A stretch of 64,000 nt of DNA, from contig NC_059566.1 in the NCBI RefSeq assembly GCF_905220415.1, positions 248,001 through 312,000 of the forward strand, given 5' to 3'. This stretch comes from Colias croceus (Eukaryota; Arthropoda; Insecta; Lepidoptera; Pieridae). Below are positions 11,029 to 26,000 of this stretch, in pieces (the first letter of the stretch is position 1; each line of letters begins with the position of its first letter). Below the pieces are notes generated by a model, which was not told where the DNA came from, searched no databases, and worked only from the letters and a program-made list of their open reading frames with translations. Made by a program: the position numbers and the translations under genes.

Positions 11029-14000
11029 CTGTAAAATGAAGGTAAATAACTAAATGCTAATTTTCAAAATAATAATGAGTAGAATGGATTGAAAGAAGTG
11101 AAATGAAAACTTTATTGCGCTACAAAATGCGTATAACAAAACTTAAAAAATAATAACTCAACTGGCGAAATGACGTTAGTAAATATATATATTCAGCACA
11201 GTTTATTTTAGTAATTAAAATTGATATTTTTATTTAAAAGTTTAAAACTAATGCATGCTACATAGTACCTATTATTGTTATGTAAATTAAACTAAGTGCG
11301 AAGAAAAGTTTATTCCATATGCATAGAGTCACATTTTAAATACTAGATAAAGATAAAAAAAGTAAAAATATACCGACCAGTATTTATAATGTCCCGTGGA
11401 GGGCCATACGCGTCGGGGGGAAGCGGCTCGCCATATGAATTTGAGAGGCCTGAATCTCTTTTCTGTGCTTGTTGACCTGTAATATGTTAATCTTTATTTA
11501 TTTTACACTGTATAACTAAAGAGATACCGAGAAAATGAATAATAATTATAAGCGCACATTATTTAAGAAATAACACACTAAAAGTAGTAAACAGTAATTG
11601 ATAAGTGTAAGTATTATCGACAAAACAGGTGATATTTTTATTCCCAAGCGCGTCTAAAAACACGCACGCCATTAAAAAGCTTATTTTTTCAATTTACCTG
11701 GTTGAGAAGCCTCCGCTACTAGATCCTGTGCATCATCCTTGGAGACCAGACCAGGTGGAGTATCCTCTGCCAGCGCCACGGCTAGCCATAGCACGACCAA
11801 CTGGAATATTATCTAATATTAACTACATAATAAATGCAGTTACCTATACAATTTCATATTAGGTACATAATATAATGTGTATCAACATGGTAAGTAGCAA
11901 ACTATAAATTTTTTTTTAGCAAAAAACAAAGAATTGCCACGAAAAACGTTCGCTTATTTTAAAAAAATAGTTCAACAACTAAATGTATTTTGCTCATTAC
12001 ATATTAAAATTTGTATACTCATTTTATAAGAGTACTCTACGTAGCGTAGAAGAATTGCGTTCTACGGCTATTCAAAAAAGAAACTACAAAATCGATTTTC
12101 AAAAACAAGCTACGAGTACTTATATATATTTAAAAAGTGTAATTATTCCTGAACGACAGTTTTTTTTTTTAAGAAAAAGTTACATTTTTTTAAATCTTGG
12201 ACACGTTTCCGCGCAAGGTTTCATTTAGAATCACAATGTAAACAATATTCTTGTAAAAGAAAGGTGAAAAAAGTTAATTGTTAGAACTAGTGACGTTCTA
12301 GTTTATCGATGTCACTCTCATCCGTCAGTGCTTCCGAGTGTGTAGTGATGTGTGGTTTATCGATAAAAATATACCTCGATTTTAAATCAGTCTAAATTAT
12401 GAATTTAATCTTAACGTAACAAGTGATAACTGCGTTAAAAACAACCGACTTCAAACTTGCACTTGCAAAATTTACAAATACCTACAGACAAAAATGCTCA
12501 TAAAATAAAAACTACTGGGCCTATCCGAATAAAATTTTTATGGGACCAATTCGACACCATCCCGCATCGAACAAAAAAAGAATCACGTAAATCGGTTCAG
12601 AAACCTCGGAGTAATCGGTGTACATACATAAAAAAAAAATATACCGGCCAAATTGATAACCTCCTCCTTTTTTTTGAAGTCGGTTAACAAGTTTGTGTTT
12701 AATAAATTACATGTTTGATGAGTTAGGAAAATAAGATGCACAAATTATTCAAAAATAGGAAACAATTTTTACTTATTTGACTGACATTTTATCCTACTTA
12801 AATAATTATAAATTTGACTTTTTGACGATGGATATTTATATCTCTTTCAGACACATAAAGCTGATCGGATTCGTATGAAATTTGCTAATGATTATAGATT
12901 ATAGATTGTATTATTAATTATACTATTAACTATACTGTCATTATAGTCTGTTTTAGCACATAGGCAAAAATTTTATCTATACTAATTTGTTTGTTTGTTT
13001 GAACGCGCTAATCTCGGGAACTACTGGTCCGGTTTGAAAAATTATTTCTGTGTTAGATAGCCCATTTATCTAGGCAGGCTAACGGCTGTATATTATCACG
13101 CTAAGACTAACAGGAGCGGAGCCACGCGGGTGAAACCGCGCGGTACAGCTAGTTAGTAGATATGGACACAAGTAAATTATTACTACGTACATAGGTTTTG
13201 AAGCGAGTGAAGCCGTACTATAAACATCGATAAAAAGTACAAGTATCGACAAATCCCAGCACTACATTCCCAGCTTATTAGCTCGCATTGTTTCATTATT
13301 CACGGGCCAGCAGTTTTCAATAATTACCATATGTTCTCACAGTTTTTATTCTTATGGGAAGTGAGGAAGTGTGTTGGATTGTTTTTGTGTGCATTCTAAG
13401 GTTGAGGTCAAGATGAACTAGTGGAGCATCCGGCGTTGCTTGTATAGAAAGGAAATAATGTATAGCTAGAGCTTTTATGGGTGTCGTTTTAAACTGTAAT
13501 AATAATAATTAAATGTGTCATCTATAACTACTATTATAAAGAGGAAAGGTTTGTATGTATGGTTTTCACGTATAAACTACTGGACCGATTTTGATGAAAT
13601 ATGGCACAGAAAATCTTTAGACCCTGAGAAAGAACATAGGCTACTTTTTATTGCGAAATAGGTATGTACCACAAGCGAAGCCGGGGCGGACCGCTAGTCT
13701 ATACTAATATTATAAAGCTGAATAGTTTGTTTGTTTGAACGCGATAATCTCGAGCAATGCGGGTAGAGACGCGGAGCACAGCTAGCCGTTATTAAAATTT
13801 TTATTTATTTATTTATTTATTTATCATTTATACATCAAATTACCATTACAGGCTTAATCTAATGCGGTATTATATTAACACGTTCACTGCGGCATGTCCA
13901 GTATCGGGCCATCAGCGACTACACCACAGTGCGGCGCCCAAAATCGCAGGTTTCACCGTGGTGCGGCGAGGTTTTTTATATGTTAATCAATGACTAGAAA

Positions 14001-17000
14001 AGAGACAAATATATTTTTGTGATCACAGTTTGAAGTAGGACTCAATTTCGTTTAAAAATCGTATGGCAAAATATTGGACACACGCATAGAAAAGAAACCG
14101 TTTCTTTTGTGTGCGGCATGTTTAATATTTTGCCATGGACAAGCACCTCATGCCGCACTGTACTGCGAGCGCGCCCCGTGTGAGTCTCGCATAGTGATGT
14201 ACCAGGACGCACGCGTCGTTATCAAATTTTTAAATGACAATGATACCTTGGAGGCTTTAGTTTTTTTACTTTCTTTTATTTCGTAGCATAAATGCAAAAA
14301 TGTGATGACAGTTGTGAAAATAATATAAAACATTAAAACAAAAGTTACTTAACAAATTAAAACAAAAGTTACTGAACAATTTCCTGATAGTACTCTATCA
14401 AGTACCTTGTTTTATAGGTGTTTTTTTTGTATCGACGATCTCGTTATCTGTTAACAAACAGGCTGAAATATACAAAATTGATTTATATCGATATCGATGT
14501 TTTATTTTACAGTGTTTCCCATCGCTATTACTGTAAACATGCCGTATCAACGCAGTGCGGGATGGCAAATAATTTTTCACAAAATCAGGGGTTTACATTT
14601 TCTCTCATATCTTTTAAACTATTGGGTCAAACTAAAAGCTATTTATGCGGTATATACAAGACTATATATACTATTATCCGAAAAAAATTTTTTTGAAATA
14701 TCTTGAAATTTCATGAAATTATTAACCTTCAAAGTCAGTAGGTGCGATGTGATAAAAATGGCTCATGACGCACAGTGGTGAACTTGCCGATGTGAAGTAT
14801 GGAAGACATGCCGCAACAACGGTAAGTTTGGCATTTTAGGTGCCGCAGTGAACGTGTTAATAATAAATTATTAAAAAATTAATTAATAATTTATTAATTT
14901 TACTCATTTAATGTAGGTATAAGTATAAATGCGAAAATTTGTAAGGATAGATGTATGTGTATGTGTGATTGTTACTCTTTCACGCAAATACTACTGAACC
15001 GATTACAATGAAATTTAGCACTCATATAGAGGGTAACTTGGATTAGCACATAGGATAGTTTTTATCCCGGAAATCCCACGGGAACGGGAACTATGCGGGT
15101 TTTCCTTTGCAAACGCGGGCGAAGCCGCGGGCGGAAAGCTAGTAAAAAATAAAGAATTATATACCTAGCTTTCACATGTTACATAAAAATTAAATTGATA
15201 ATCGCGGTCGTAAAATTTAATTTGTGTTCACGAACGCATGATCTTCAGCTGATAATGCATGATCTTAAAAGTGAAATGTGTTGATCTTAATATTATGTAC
15301 TAGATTTCCGCGGCTTCGCCCGCGTTTGCAAAGGAAAACCCGCATAGTTCCCGTTCCCGTGGGATTTCCGGGATAAAAACTATTCTATGTGCTAGGATTA
15401 GCACATATAAAATTTAGCACACATATATATGAAATTTAGCACACATATAGAGGGTAACTTGGATAAGTTACCCTCTATATGTGTGCTAAATTTCATTGTA
15501 ATCGGTTCAGTAGTTTTTACGTGAAAGAGTAACAAACATCCATACATCCACACAAACTTTCGCATTTATAATATTAGTAGGATTCATAAAGATTTGAAAG
15601 AGGTAGTGTGTCTCCAATTCTCTGTTTTTATTGTTGGTCTTTGGGACAAAACTGGGGTAAAATAATTTTTGTTCTATTACTGGAAAAATATAGCCGATGA
15701 TCCCAAATAACTTGATTTTCTATTGGGAAAATAATTTTCTAACTCAGTTAAGTTATTAAACTTAGTTTTAATATGCATAATATGTTTTATCTACACTAAT
15801 ATTATAAAGAGGAAAACTTTGTTTGTTTGTTTGATTGTAATGAATAGGCTTATAAACTACTGGACCGATTTTAAAAATTCTTTCACCATTCAGAAGATAC
15901 ATTATCCACGAGTAATAAAGGATAGGTTTTATCCCGGAAATTCCACGGGAACGGGAACTATGTGAGTTTTTCTTTGAAACCGCGGGCGGAGCCGCAGGCG
16001 GAAATCTATAGTCAGTAGTAAAAAGGTAAAAATTGTAGTAATGTAGTTCACAACTGATATCTACTTACAACTTATTGTTAAAACTTTACTACGTTGTTGT
16101 TGGCGATCTTTTCATATAAACTTAAAACTAGGAAAATAAATAAAACACTTACCGCCCGCCATTTTAAAAACTGAAACAAAAAATTACAATTAATATTAAA
16201 TAATATGCTAGTGTAATATATGCCAGTATGGTCAGAGGAGTATGGTTAATATTTTATATGTAACTAGCAGTTCCCAGCGGTTTCACCCGCATTGTTCCGC
16301 TCCTGTTAGTCTTAGCGTGATGATATGTAGCCTTCCTCGATAAATGGGCTATCTAACACCGAAAGAATTTTTCAAATCGGACCAGTGTGCCTAGTGCGAG
16401 TTTTCATCGAGTACAAAACGTTACTATCGCGTCTGCGTCACAGCGAAATTTGTATGGGGAATCAAAGCTTCCCCATACGTCCGCTAGGGGTGCTGTTCGA
16501 TTTCCCATACTAATTCGGCTGTGACGCAAACGCGATAGTAACGTTTCGTACTCGATGAAAACTCGCACTAGGCACACAGTAGTTTCTGAGATCAGCGCGT
16601 TCAAACAAACAAACTCTTCAGCTTTATAATATTAGTGTAGATTATAGAGATAATAAAGATTTAAAATTAATGCAGTTAAGTTAGCTGCTTATAGTGAAAA
16701 TTTACGCCACAGTCAGCCGATTCACTAATAGTCTATACTCTATGCTTTTTCTAGTTATATAGGTAACAACAAAATTCAGGCGTAGCATTCCAATAGTAAC
16801 AATAATACATGTGTAATTTTTAGAACAGAAATAAACGATATATGTACTTTTTATTTATACACAATTGCTCTTTTGAAAAGTTCATAGTTATATGTAGGTG
16901 AGTATTACAGGCTTGATTACAGGTAAGTTTCAGGTAAACATTAGTAATTTTGCCTGCCAGTTCGTACCGATATTGTTTTTTTCCACACGCCATAATAATA

Positions 17001-20000
17001 CCTCTATAACCTATGAGCTTTGACGTAAGCGTGACCGGTCATGTAACATTCTTGCAGAGAAAGTGACAGTCAACAGGTGACGGGAAATGAAAGACTAGCT
17101 TGTGCACGCGGGTTTGTGTGTGTTTTTAATTGTATTTAGATAAGTATGGGAGACTGACCTTTTGTAATGACTGTATACAATTTCATGACACCATATTACA
17201 TTGTTTTTTTATACATCAAAACTTAGCGTTGTCAAATATCAATTCACACCAATTTTACATTTCAGCAAATTTTACACAAATATATACCTACTTATATATT
17301 ATCCAAAGCTTACCTACTCTTGAGTAAATTGATAAATCCGATTTGTGCGTTTTTAATAGGTACAGAGAATTCACAGTTTTTTCAGTTCGAGTTACGTAGC
17401 TTAGTCAACTTGTACTCATGAATATATTGTATGGTCACCGATCCTTGATGAGTGCACAAAGTTTGAATTAAATATATTATGTCCGTTTAAAATGGTTCAA
17501 ATCGAGACTTAAAGGTTACAAAGATACAGGTGCAGGTTATGTAAGCGTGTTAAAAACGGACAGACAGTAGTCAACTATATAATAACACTATCTGCGCTCC
17601 GCGGTTTCACCCGCATGGCTCTGTTCCTGTTGGTCTTAGCGTGATGATATACTTATAGCCTATAGCCTTCGATAAATCAGCTATCTAACACCGAAACAAG
17701 TTTTCAAATCGGACCAGTAGTTTCTGAGATTAGCGCGTTCAAACAAACAAACTATTCAGCTTTATAATATTAGTATAGATGAAGATATTGGCCAAAACCC
17801 AGAGCTTCTAAGTTCGATCAATAGAAAACTAAGAAACCGGTTGGCTTTCTCTCTAAGAGGGTCATGTAGTTGAAGTGACATATGGATTTCCGGAAGCGCT
17901 TTCCGCCATTTTGTGTAGATTGCTCATATCCTATTATATCCTGACTTTTACGTCATTTTGTAGTTGGGAGAGTCTTTTGCTCTTGTTTTGTATGACTAGC
18001 CGTGGCCCGCAGCTTCGCATGTGTGGAAAAGATACATTTTCATGGTACAAATTTTCACCCCCTATTTTTATAGCCTTGGGGATAATATTGATCAAAATAT
18101 TCTATAATAAAAAACTTAAATTGTGTTATTTCTCGTATAAAAAGTAAAAACTACTTTGCATAATTGGCTGAATTATCTATACATATTATATAATAAATCT
18201 GTAGAAGGGTCAATTCTGTACATTGAAAATATTGAAAAAATAAATAGCAGGGGGTTACTGGATCGATACCAAACCCAAATATGTGTTTAAAAAATTTTTT
18301 GTCTGTCTGTCTGTCTGTATGTTCAGGCATCACGTGAAAACTAACGGTTCGATTTCGATGAAACTTGGTATAATTATACCTTATTATCCTGGGCGTAAAA
18401 TAGAATACTTTTTATCCTGAAAAAATATATAGAAAAAAATTAATCTTAATTTTTCAGTTTTATCCATAGACTTTGTTCTGTAGAACCGCGAACACACGTT
18501 GCGTATTATTATAGGCCTAGCCGTATTTGGGTCCAATAGATATTTATAAGATATCATTGTCAGAGTTACTGAAAATTGAGAAATAAACCATTGACGCGTC
18601 TGCATCCGCGCGGACGGAGTCGCGGGCGGAAGCTAGTAAGTAATAAGTAATATATCTAGATAAATGGTAAAATAGCATAAAGGCAAAAAATAATATGAAA
18701 AATCATATTATTTATACTAATATTACTTAATATTTTATTTTATAAAGAGGAAAGGTTTGTAATTATGTATGTATGTAATGGTTTTCACGCATAAACTACT
18801 GGACCGATTTCAATGAAATTTAGCACATATATAGAGGGTAACTTGGATTAACACATAGGCTAGGTTTTATCCCGGAAATCCCACGGGAACGGGAGATACC
18901 CAGGTTTTTCTTTAAAAATGCGGGCCGTGGGCGGAAAGCTACTAATAAATATTATGTACACGCAAATCTGCAATAAGTATTAAAACGGTATTTTTTACGC
19001 TTGTTACTTTAAAATAAGGATAAGTAGTGAACTTTGAAACAGATAATACAAATATGTTGCCTATAATATATATAATTTCTAGACACTTTTCGACAAACCA
19101 TAATCTCTTTAATAATAGTTGTTCTCTTCTTTTCGAAGATAACAATCATTTTGTATGACGTTTTAAGCTACTATTATATAATATCACCTTTGACTCAGTA
19201 GTTACATACAAGTGTGTGTAATGACTTCGATTTCCGACTCTTTCTCGCTACCGGATGTATTTAAGATGTCTGTCTGTGTGTCATCTATAGGTATACTTTA
19301 TCTATATAGTAGCTGAATGACCGATTTAACACGCTTATGTTATAGTTTTATCTTCACCTATATGTACTAGATCTCCGCCCGCGGCTTCCGCATTTTCAAA
19401 GAAAAACCCGCATAGTTCCCGTTCCTGTGGAATTTCCGGGATAAAACCCAGTCTATGTGTTAATCCAAGTTTCCCTCTATATGTGTGCCAAATTTCAATG
19501 TAATCGGTTTAGTAGTATTTGTGTGAAAGAGTAACAAACATACATACATACACGTATACATACGTCCATCATCACAAACTTTCGCATTTATAGATGTATG
19601 CTTGTTACTCTTTCACGCAAATACTACTGAACAAATTACAATGAAATTTGGTATGTAGTAGACCCAGAATAAGACAAAAGCTACTTTTTAGTGTTTTTAC
19701 CCCGGAAATCCCACAGGAACGGGAACTATGCGGGTTTTTCTTTGAAAACGCAGGTGAAGCCGCGGGCGGAAGTCTAGTTCATCTATATAAGAGAAAGGCG
19801 TGTTATTTACTTCACATATAACTAAATAAATTGGCAGAACGAATTTTTCAACACTTGAATTTCGTAAATAGATAACTTTACAATTTGAAAAACTTACAAA
19901 AACAAGTGAGAAGCAAGTTGATAATAAGTAGGATTGTATGATATATAGATAAGTTATATATTTGTCTTAGTTGTCACTTAAGTAATTAAGTACGTTAAGT

Positions 20001-23000
20001 TTAACTTTCTTTAAGGCCGTGTACGCGGTCCGTGCGCTGTTTGGCTCAAATATGTGATTTTTCAAACCAGATTGTCCATCAACCACTTATCTTACAAACA
20101 TATGAATTACTAATAATTTTAGGAAATTTTATTGTCTATATAGTTAGTTAAGAGTTTTTTTCAATTAATACAGTATTTGTGAATACCATCAAGATAACTG
20201 AGCCGATGATTACTTGATTTCGCTTTTAGTGTCAATTTCGAAGCTAAAAATATCTGAAATCGCTGACAGATCTAACACACATTTTTTTTTAACTAACTGC
20301 AAAAATCCTTATTAAAATAGTTAGTTAAAAGATTTTTTTATTTTGGACTCCTAACTTACGAAATTAAAATCCGAACAATGTGAATTTTTTTAGAAATTAT
20401 AGTCGACAAAATGATTATTTTCACCAAGATATTTGACTTAGTTTAATATAATTTTTACATATTGCAATAAAAGAACGTCTTACTTATAAGATAAAATTTA
20501 AAAAATCAACTAAGGTACCTCTATTATTTTTCTACAATTTTTTTTAAAGTACTATAAAACACTGCGCGCGACCCGATTAAAATCAGTCGGCAGCGAGCCT
20601 TTCCAGAGAGAGGACATGTTGCTCGGCGCTCTCCTGTGGACTTATGCTGTTCATAGTAAAAGGATAGCGCAAGCCGCGATCTATCGTAATAGATCGCGGA
20701 GATTTTGACTTGCGTTAAATTGAATAAGCCCTCTTAAACCGGTATATTTGCTCTACGGTCGACGACAGTTAATACTTTTTACAATTTACGTTTTCGTTAA
20801 ATAGTTTAAAAATAAAGCTGTTTTTTTTTAAGTAGGGCTTATAATCTTATATCAGTATTAGGTATGTTTTTCCATTTTTCTACACACAACAATAACATTA
20901 TGTACAAATTCATAATGTCATTGTTGTGTGTTAAAATAAATGCTTTCTTTCTTTTCTTTCTAATTTAAGTTCTAACAGACGAGCAGGTGGGTTGCCTGAT
21001 TTTAAGAGTACTGCACAAAGTAATATTTAGCACAAAGTAATATTTAGCTGTGCCCCGCGGTTTTACCCGCATTGCTCTTCTAAGCTAATGGTCTTAGTGT
21101 ATAAAAACGTATATAGCCTTCCTCGATCAATTGACTATCTATTATCTAACAGAGCAATTATTTTTCAAATCGAACCCATGGTTCATAAGATTACCGCGTT
21201 TAAACGAACAAACGCAGCTTTATAATCTATCCCAATATTATTTTGTTTGTTTGTTTGAACGCGCTAATCCCAACTGCTAGTCCGATTTGAAAAAATTTTT
21301 CGGTGTTAGATAGCTCATATATCGGGGAATAGGGAATATACTTTACTTATTCTTTATTTAACGTAGTATATTGCTAGTCATTAGTTCATTATTGAATTAA
21401 TAAAATAACCTAATGATCTTCTTATTCACAGGTTTTATACCTATACTTTTTATGACAAATTCATGAGCCCAGGTATAATTCAAAAACTTATTTTTTTTCC
21501 TTTCAGTAGCACATACTGTTTTTATAATTAACTATTTATCTATTACTTTTCTCTCCATAAGAACCATCCTCGTACTTCATTTTTACACGCTTTATATTAG
21601 CTTCACCTGTATGTTTGTATGTTTGTAACCGACTTCTTTGGGCGCGATTTTGACCCACTTTAAACGGCCAGATTTCGTTCAAACTTTGTAGATTTATTGA
21701 GGACCGATGACAATACACTAATTTGATAAAATTTTCTATTTTTTAGTTCGGTTTTCTATAAAAAGCTTGTTTTTTAGTTTTTTTAAACTATTATTATTAT
21801 ATTATAGCAGATTACTTTTAAAATACTTACATTTCTTAATTTTAAATTACCGATAATATAACACGTCTTGTTACTTGATAGCAAATCGCGAATGCTGCAT
21901 CTCACAGTGAAAGTTAAGAAGATCTCTATCTTACGTAATGTGTCAAATGTGTCGAATCGGTCAAGTGAAGAATGTGTCATGTGTGTGCTATCGTTTTTCG
22001 ATAAATAGCGTGATAAAAACGGTTCAAACCATTGTGATGTGTTTTATAATCGTTTGAAATAAATATATTACTACATTAAAACATAATTAATGTGTATTAA
22101 GGATGTTTTCCATCAATAATGTGCGATGTGTAGCGAGGAATGTGTTTGTAAACAACCAATCATATCGCTTCATTTAGTTTGACGTTTGAAGCGATACTAT
22201 CTATTGGTTATTTACAAACACATTCCTCCATCATTCCTCGCTACTCCTCGCACATTACTGCTGGAAAGGACCCTAAAATTGTGGTGGTTCTGATGTCTCT
22301 CTATTTTTATTAAATATAAATATTCATTTCAAATGATTAATAAATACATCACAATGGATTGTGCCGTTTTTACGTATGAATGTGTTAGTATACATTAAAA
22401 TGTATTTAATTTTTATTGACGGTAGGTTTGTCCAATATATAAATATGATAATGATAATCATTTTATTTTTAATAGTATCGTATTTTTATTATTTTATTAT
22501 TGTATCTATGAAATATTTCCTATTCCACTATATTGAATGTATAACGTCTTATTTATCCGTGTTTTATAGTAAGTTATTATATGTATGTTTATTCTATTTA
22601 TTTATTCTATTTTATTTTTTATTTATTTTTTTTTTATTTTTTTTTTTACTTCATATCTTAAAGTAACATAATATAATGATGCATAATAAAAATAAATTAC
22701 GTGTTGGTTTTTTAAATCCCGGATCACTTAGTACAAAACACGATGAGTTCCTTGTAGCAATGGATCGACATAACGTAGATATTATGGCCATAAACGAAAC
22801 CTGGCTACGAGAGGGTGAAGATGGGCGTGCGCCTACCGTACCTGGGTACAGACTGCGTCACATACCGCGACCGACCAGTATTCGTACGCGAGGCGGCGGC
22901 GTTGGATTTTATATTAAGAATGGTATGTCCGCGCGTATTATACCTCATCCCGTCGCTGAGAGTATAGAACAGATGTGGCTGAAATTATGCCTAAATGGTC

Positions 23001-26000
23001 AGGTAACTATTGTTGGTACAGCATATCGTCCTCCCTGGTTAGACATTAATAAGTTTCTAGATGCCATAATAGATTCCATAAGTTCTTTTTCGTGGTATGA
23101 TAGTATTGTGATATTGGGGGATTTTAACGTAAACCTACTGAATAACTCTCATGTAAATAGCAAAAAAGTAACGAGTTTCCTACACACATTTAATTTAACT
23201 CAACACATTTCTCAACCCACGCATTTTACAGATTCTAGTGAAACTTTGATTGATATAATTTGTACTAATGCGTCTGTTCAAAATGTTGTTATTGATTATA
23301 TCAAGGAACTTAGTCAACATGCCTTTCTGACCTGTGAGCTTAACGTATCGAAAGAAAAAGCTTTGGTTAAATATATCTCATATAGACCGATAAAAGATAT
23401 TGACAAAGATGAGTTCAACAAATCTCTGGGAATAATAAATTGGTCTTCATTGCTTGCAATCTATAATGTAGATGAGTTAGTTATTACCTTAACCTCGTAT
23501 ATTACATCACTGTTTGATTTCCATGCTCCCTGTAAGCGAATACGTGTGAGGGATAAACAGCCGCCATGGATAACTTACAATATCAAGAAAATGTTTAAAC
23601 TGCGTGATGAAGCGCGAAATAAAGCACGATTAACCAAAATTGATTCTCATAAAGAATACTATATTGAATTAAAAAAATATGTTAGTTTGGCATTAGAACG
23701 CGAAAAACAATCATACTTTGATTTATATATAAATAAAAACCTAAATAAGCCTCAAGATATGTGGAAGCATTTGAAGGAACACATTACAATTAACCGTAAG
23801 AAACAGCCTATGTTGCCCGGACATCTTAGCGATCCTGATTCCTTAAATAATCATTTCCTTGATGTTCCAGCGAATAGTTTACCATTGTCTGCATTGACCT
23901 TTTATGAGTTTCATCGACACGGAGATGCCACATTTTCTTTTACATCTGTAAATGAGTCCAATGTACTACATGCTATCCAGGAACTTAAGTCGCAAGCAGT
24001 TGGAATTGATGATATTTCGTTGGAAATGTTCAAGCTTACAATCCCATCGACGCTATCAACTCTAACGTATATCATTAATCAATCATTTGCAACTGATACA
24101 TTTCCCAGTTTGTGGCGAAACGCGCTTGTACGTCCCATACCCAAAGTTAATAATCCACAAAATTTCAAAGATCTTAGACCGATTAGCATACTACCGTGTC
24201 TTTCAAAGGTAATAGAGAAGCTGGCGCACAAGCAGTTGATGAATTTTATTGAAAATCAAAACATCCTACCGGATCGTCAGTCTGGTTTCAGAAAACGCAA
24301 AAGTACAACAACAGCTGTGGCCGATGTGCTGTGCTGACATTCTTTGTGCGCAAGATGAAGGAAAGGGGACAATCCTTGTGCTTTTGGATTTTTCGAGAGC
24401 TTTTGATACTTTAAATACATCACTACTATTATCTAAACTCGCATACTATGGTCTTAGTCATTCTACTATAAAATGGTTCAACAGTTATTTGAGTAATCGA
24501 ACACAAAGGGTGTCAGTAGCAATGGAAGACGGTAGTAATAAGATGTCAGAGCGTAAACCTGTTACACAAGGAGTTCCTCAAGGCTCTATTTTAGGCCCTC
24601 TTTTATTTATTTTATATACTGCTGATATTGTAAAACAAATAAAATCGTGCCGATATCATATATATGCTGACGATGTTCAGTTATTTATATCATTTCACCC
24701 GAATGAAGCACATTCTGCGATAAATAAGTTAAACTCCGATTTAGCTTCCATACTCGAATGGTCAAACCGTAACTCACTAGTTCTTAATCCAACTAAGTCC
24801 AAGTATATGGTTCTAGGCACACCGAAAGCAGTAAACTCAATTCAATGTCATCTTATTCCTGTTTGTATAGGTAGTAAAGTTCTGGACCGTGTTAGTGAAG
24901 CACGAAATTTGGGAATTATCTTTGATGAACACCTCAGATTTGAAAAATATATCGGTGCTACTGCAGCTAACTGCTTCTATCGCTTAAAAATCCTGTACCG
25001 TATAAGAAAGTACCTAAATCCGGAACTACGTGTTAGGCTGTGTGACAGTCTCGTATTATCAAAATTTAATTACATGGACGTGGTATATGGGAGGCGGATA
25101 CTTGCTCGTACGAAGCAGCTAATACAACGGGTACAAAATGCATGTGCCCGTTTCTGTTGGAACATTCCTCCACGGGAGCATATAACACCATATATAAATA
25201 AAGCCTGTTGTTTAAATATGGAGAACCGTAGACGGCTCCACTTTGCCTCGTTCCTTTTTCAAATTATTAAGTCCGAAACTCCTCAGTACCTCTTTGAAAA
25301 GCTTGTCTGGATGGGTGACCAAAATCCAGTATATAATACTAGACAAGCTGCAACTAAACTCACCATTCCCAAGCACCACTCTGCTAGTTTTCGAGGAAGT
25401 TTCAAATACAGTGCCACTAAGTGTTGGAACAACTTACCACCACCACTTCCCAGCCTTAGAACAGTTGAGAATTTTAAGAAAATATACAAAATTGTATTAC
25501 TAATGCAACAAATCCAACCTTAGTGGCAATATGAACACTTAAATATAGTAGGTATGTATGTATATCAAATATATTTATTTATTATTATTTATTTATTATT
25601 ATTATTTTAATTTCTTTTTTTTTTTATATAACTATTTTATTAAAATATTTTTGTCTGCCCATCTCTTCTATATGTTATTCTATATGTATCGTGATTATAT
25701 TTTGTATTTAATCTATTTTTATTTCGCATTTTAATATTCTTCCATAATTATTGTTTCTCTAATCGTAACAATGTCTAGGGGCCACTGAAAACCAGCTCTG
25801 TGTGTGCATAATTGCAGCATAGATTATGCTGAGTTGGCTTCCCTTTTTCAAGGACACTGTTTTATAATTGATTTTCTTTATTTTTATTTTTTTTTTCTCA
25901 TGTTCTTTTTTTTACTTTTTTTCTTGTGTGTAAATTTTATTGATTTTATGTGATTTTCTTTTTTTTGTACCTATTGATGTTATTTATTGATGTCCTTGAA

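Noticed and set aside
14074..14706. Short frames inside the piggyBac-like element
   Set aside because: They are 60-92 codons with no transposase motif and overlap in different frames.
16404..16604. 66-codon minus-strand frame
   Set aside because: Lies inside the palindromic MITE and its host repeat.
22361..22666. 101-codon frame before LINE ORF2, a candidate ORF1
   Set aside because: It is Phe/Tyr/Ile/Leu-rich translation of poly-T sequence, with no zinc knuckle or RRM-type motif.
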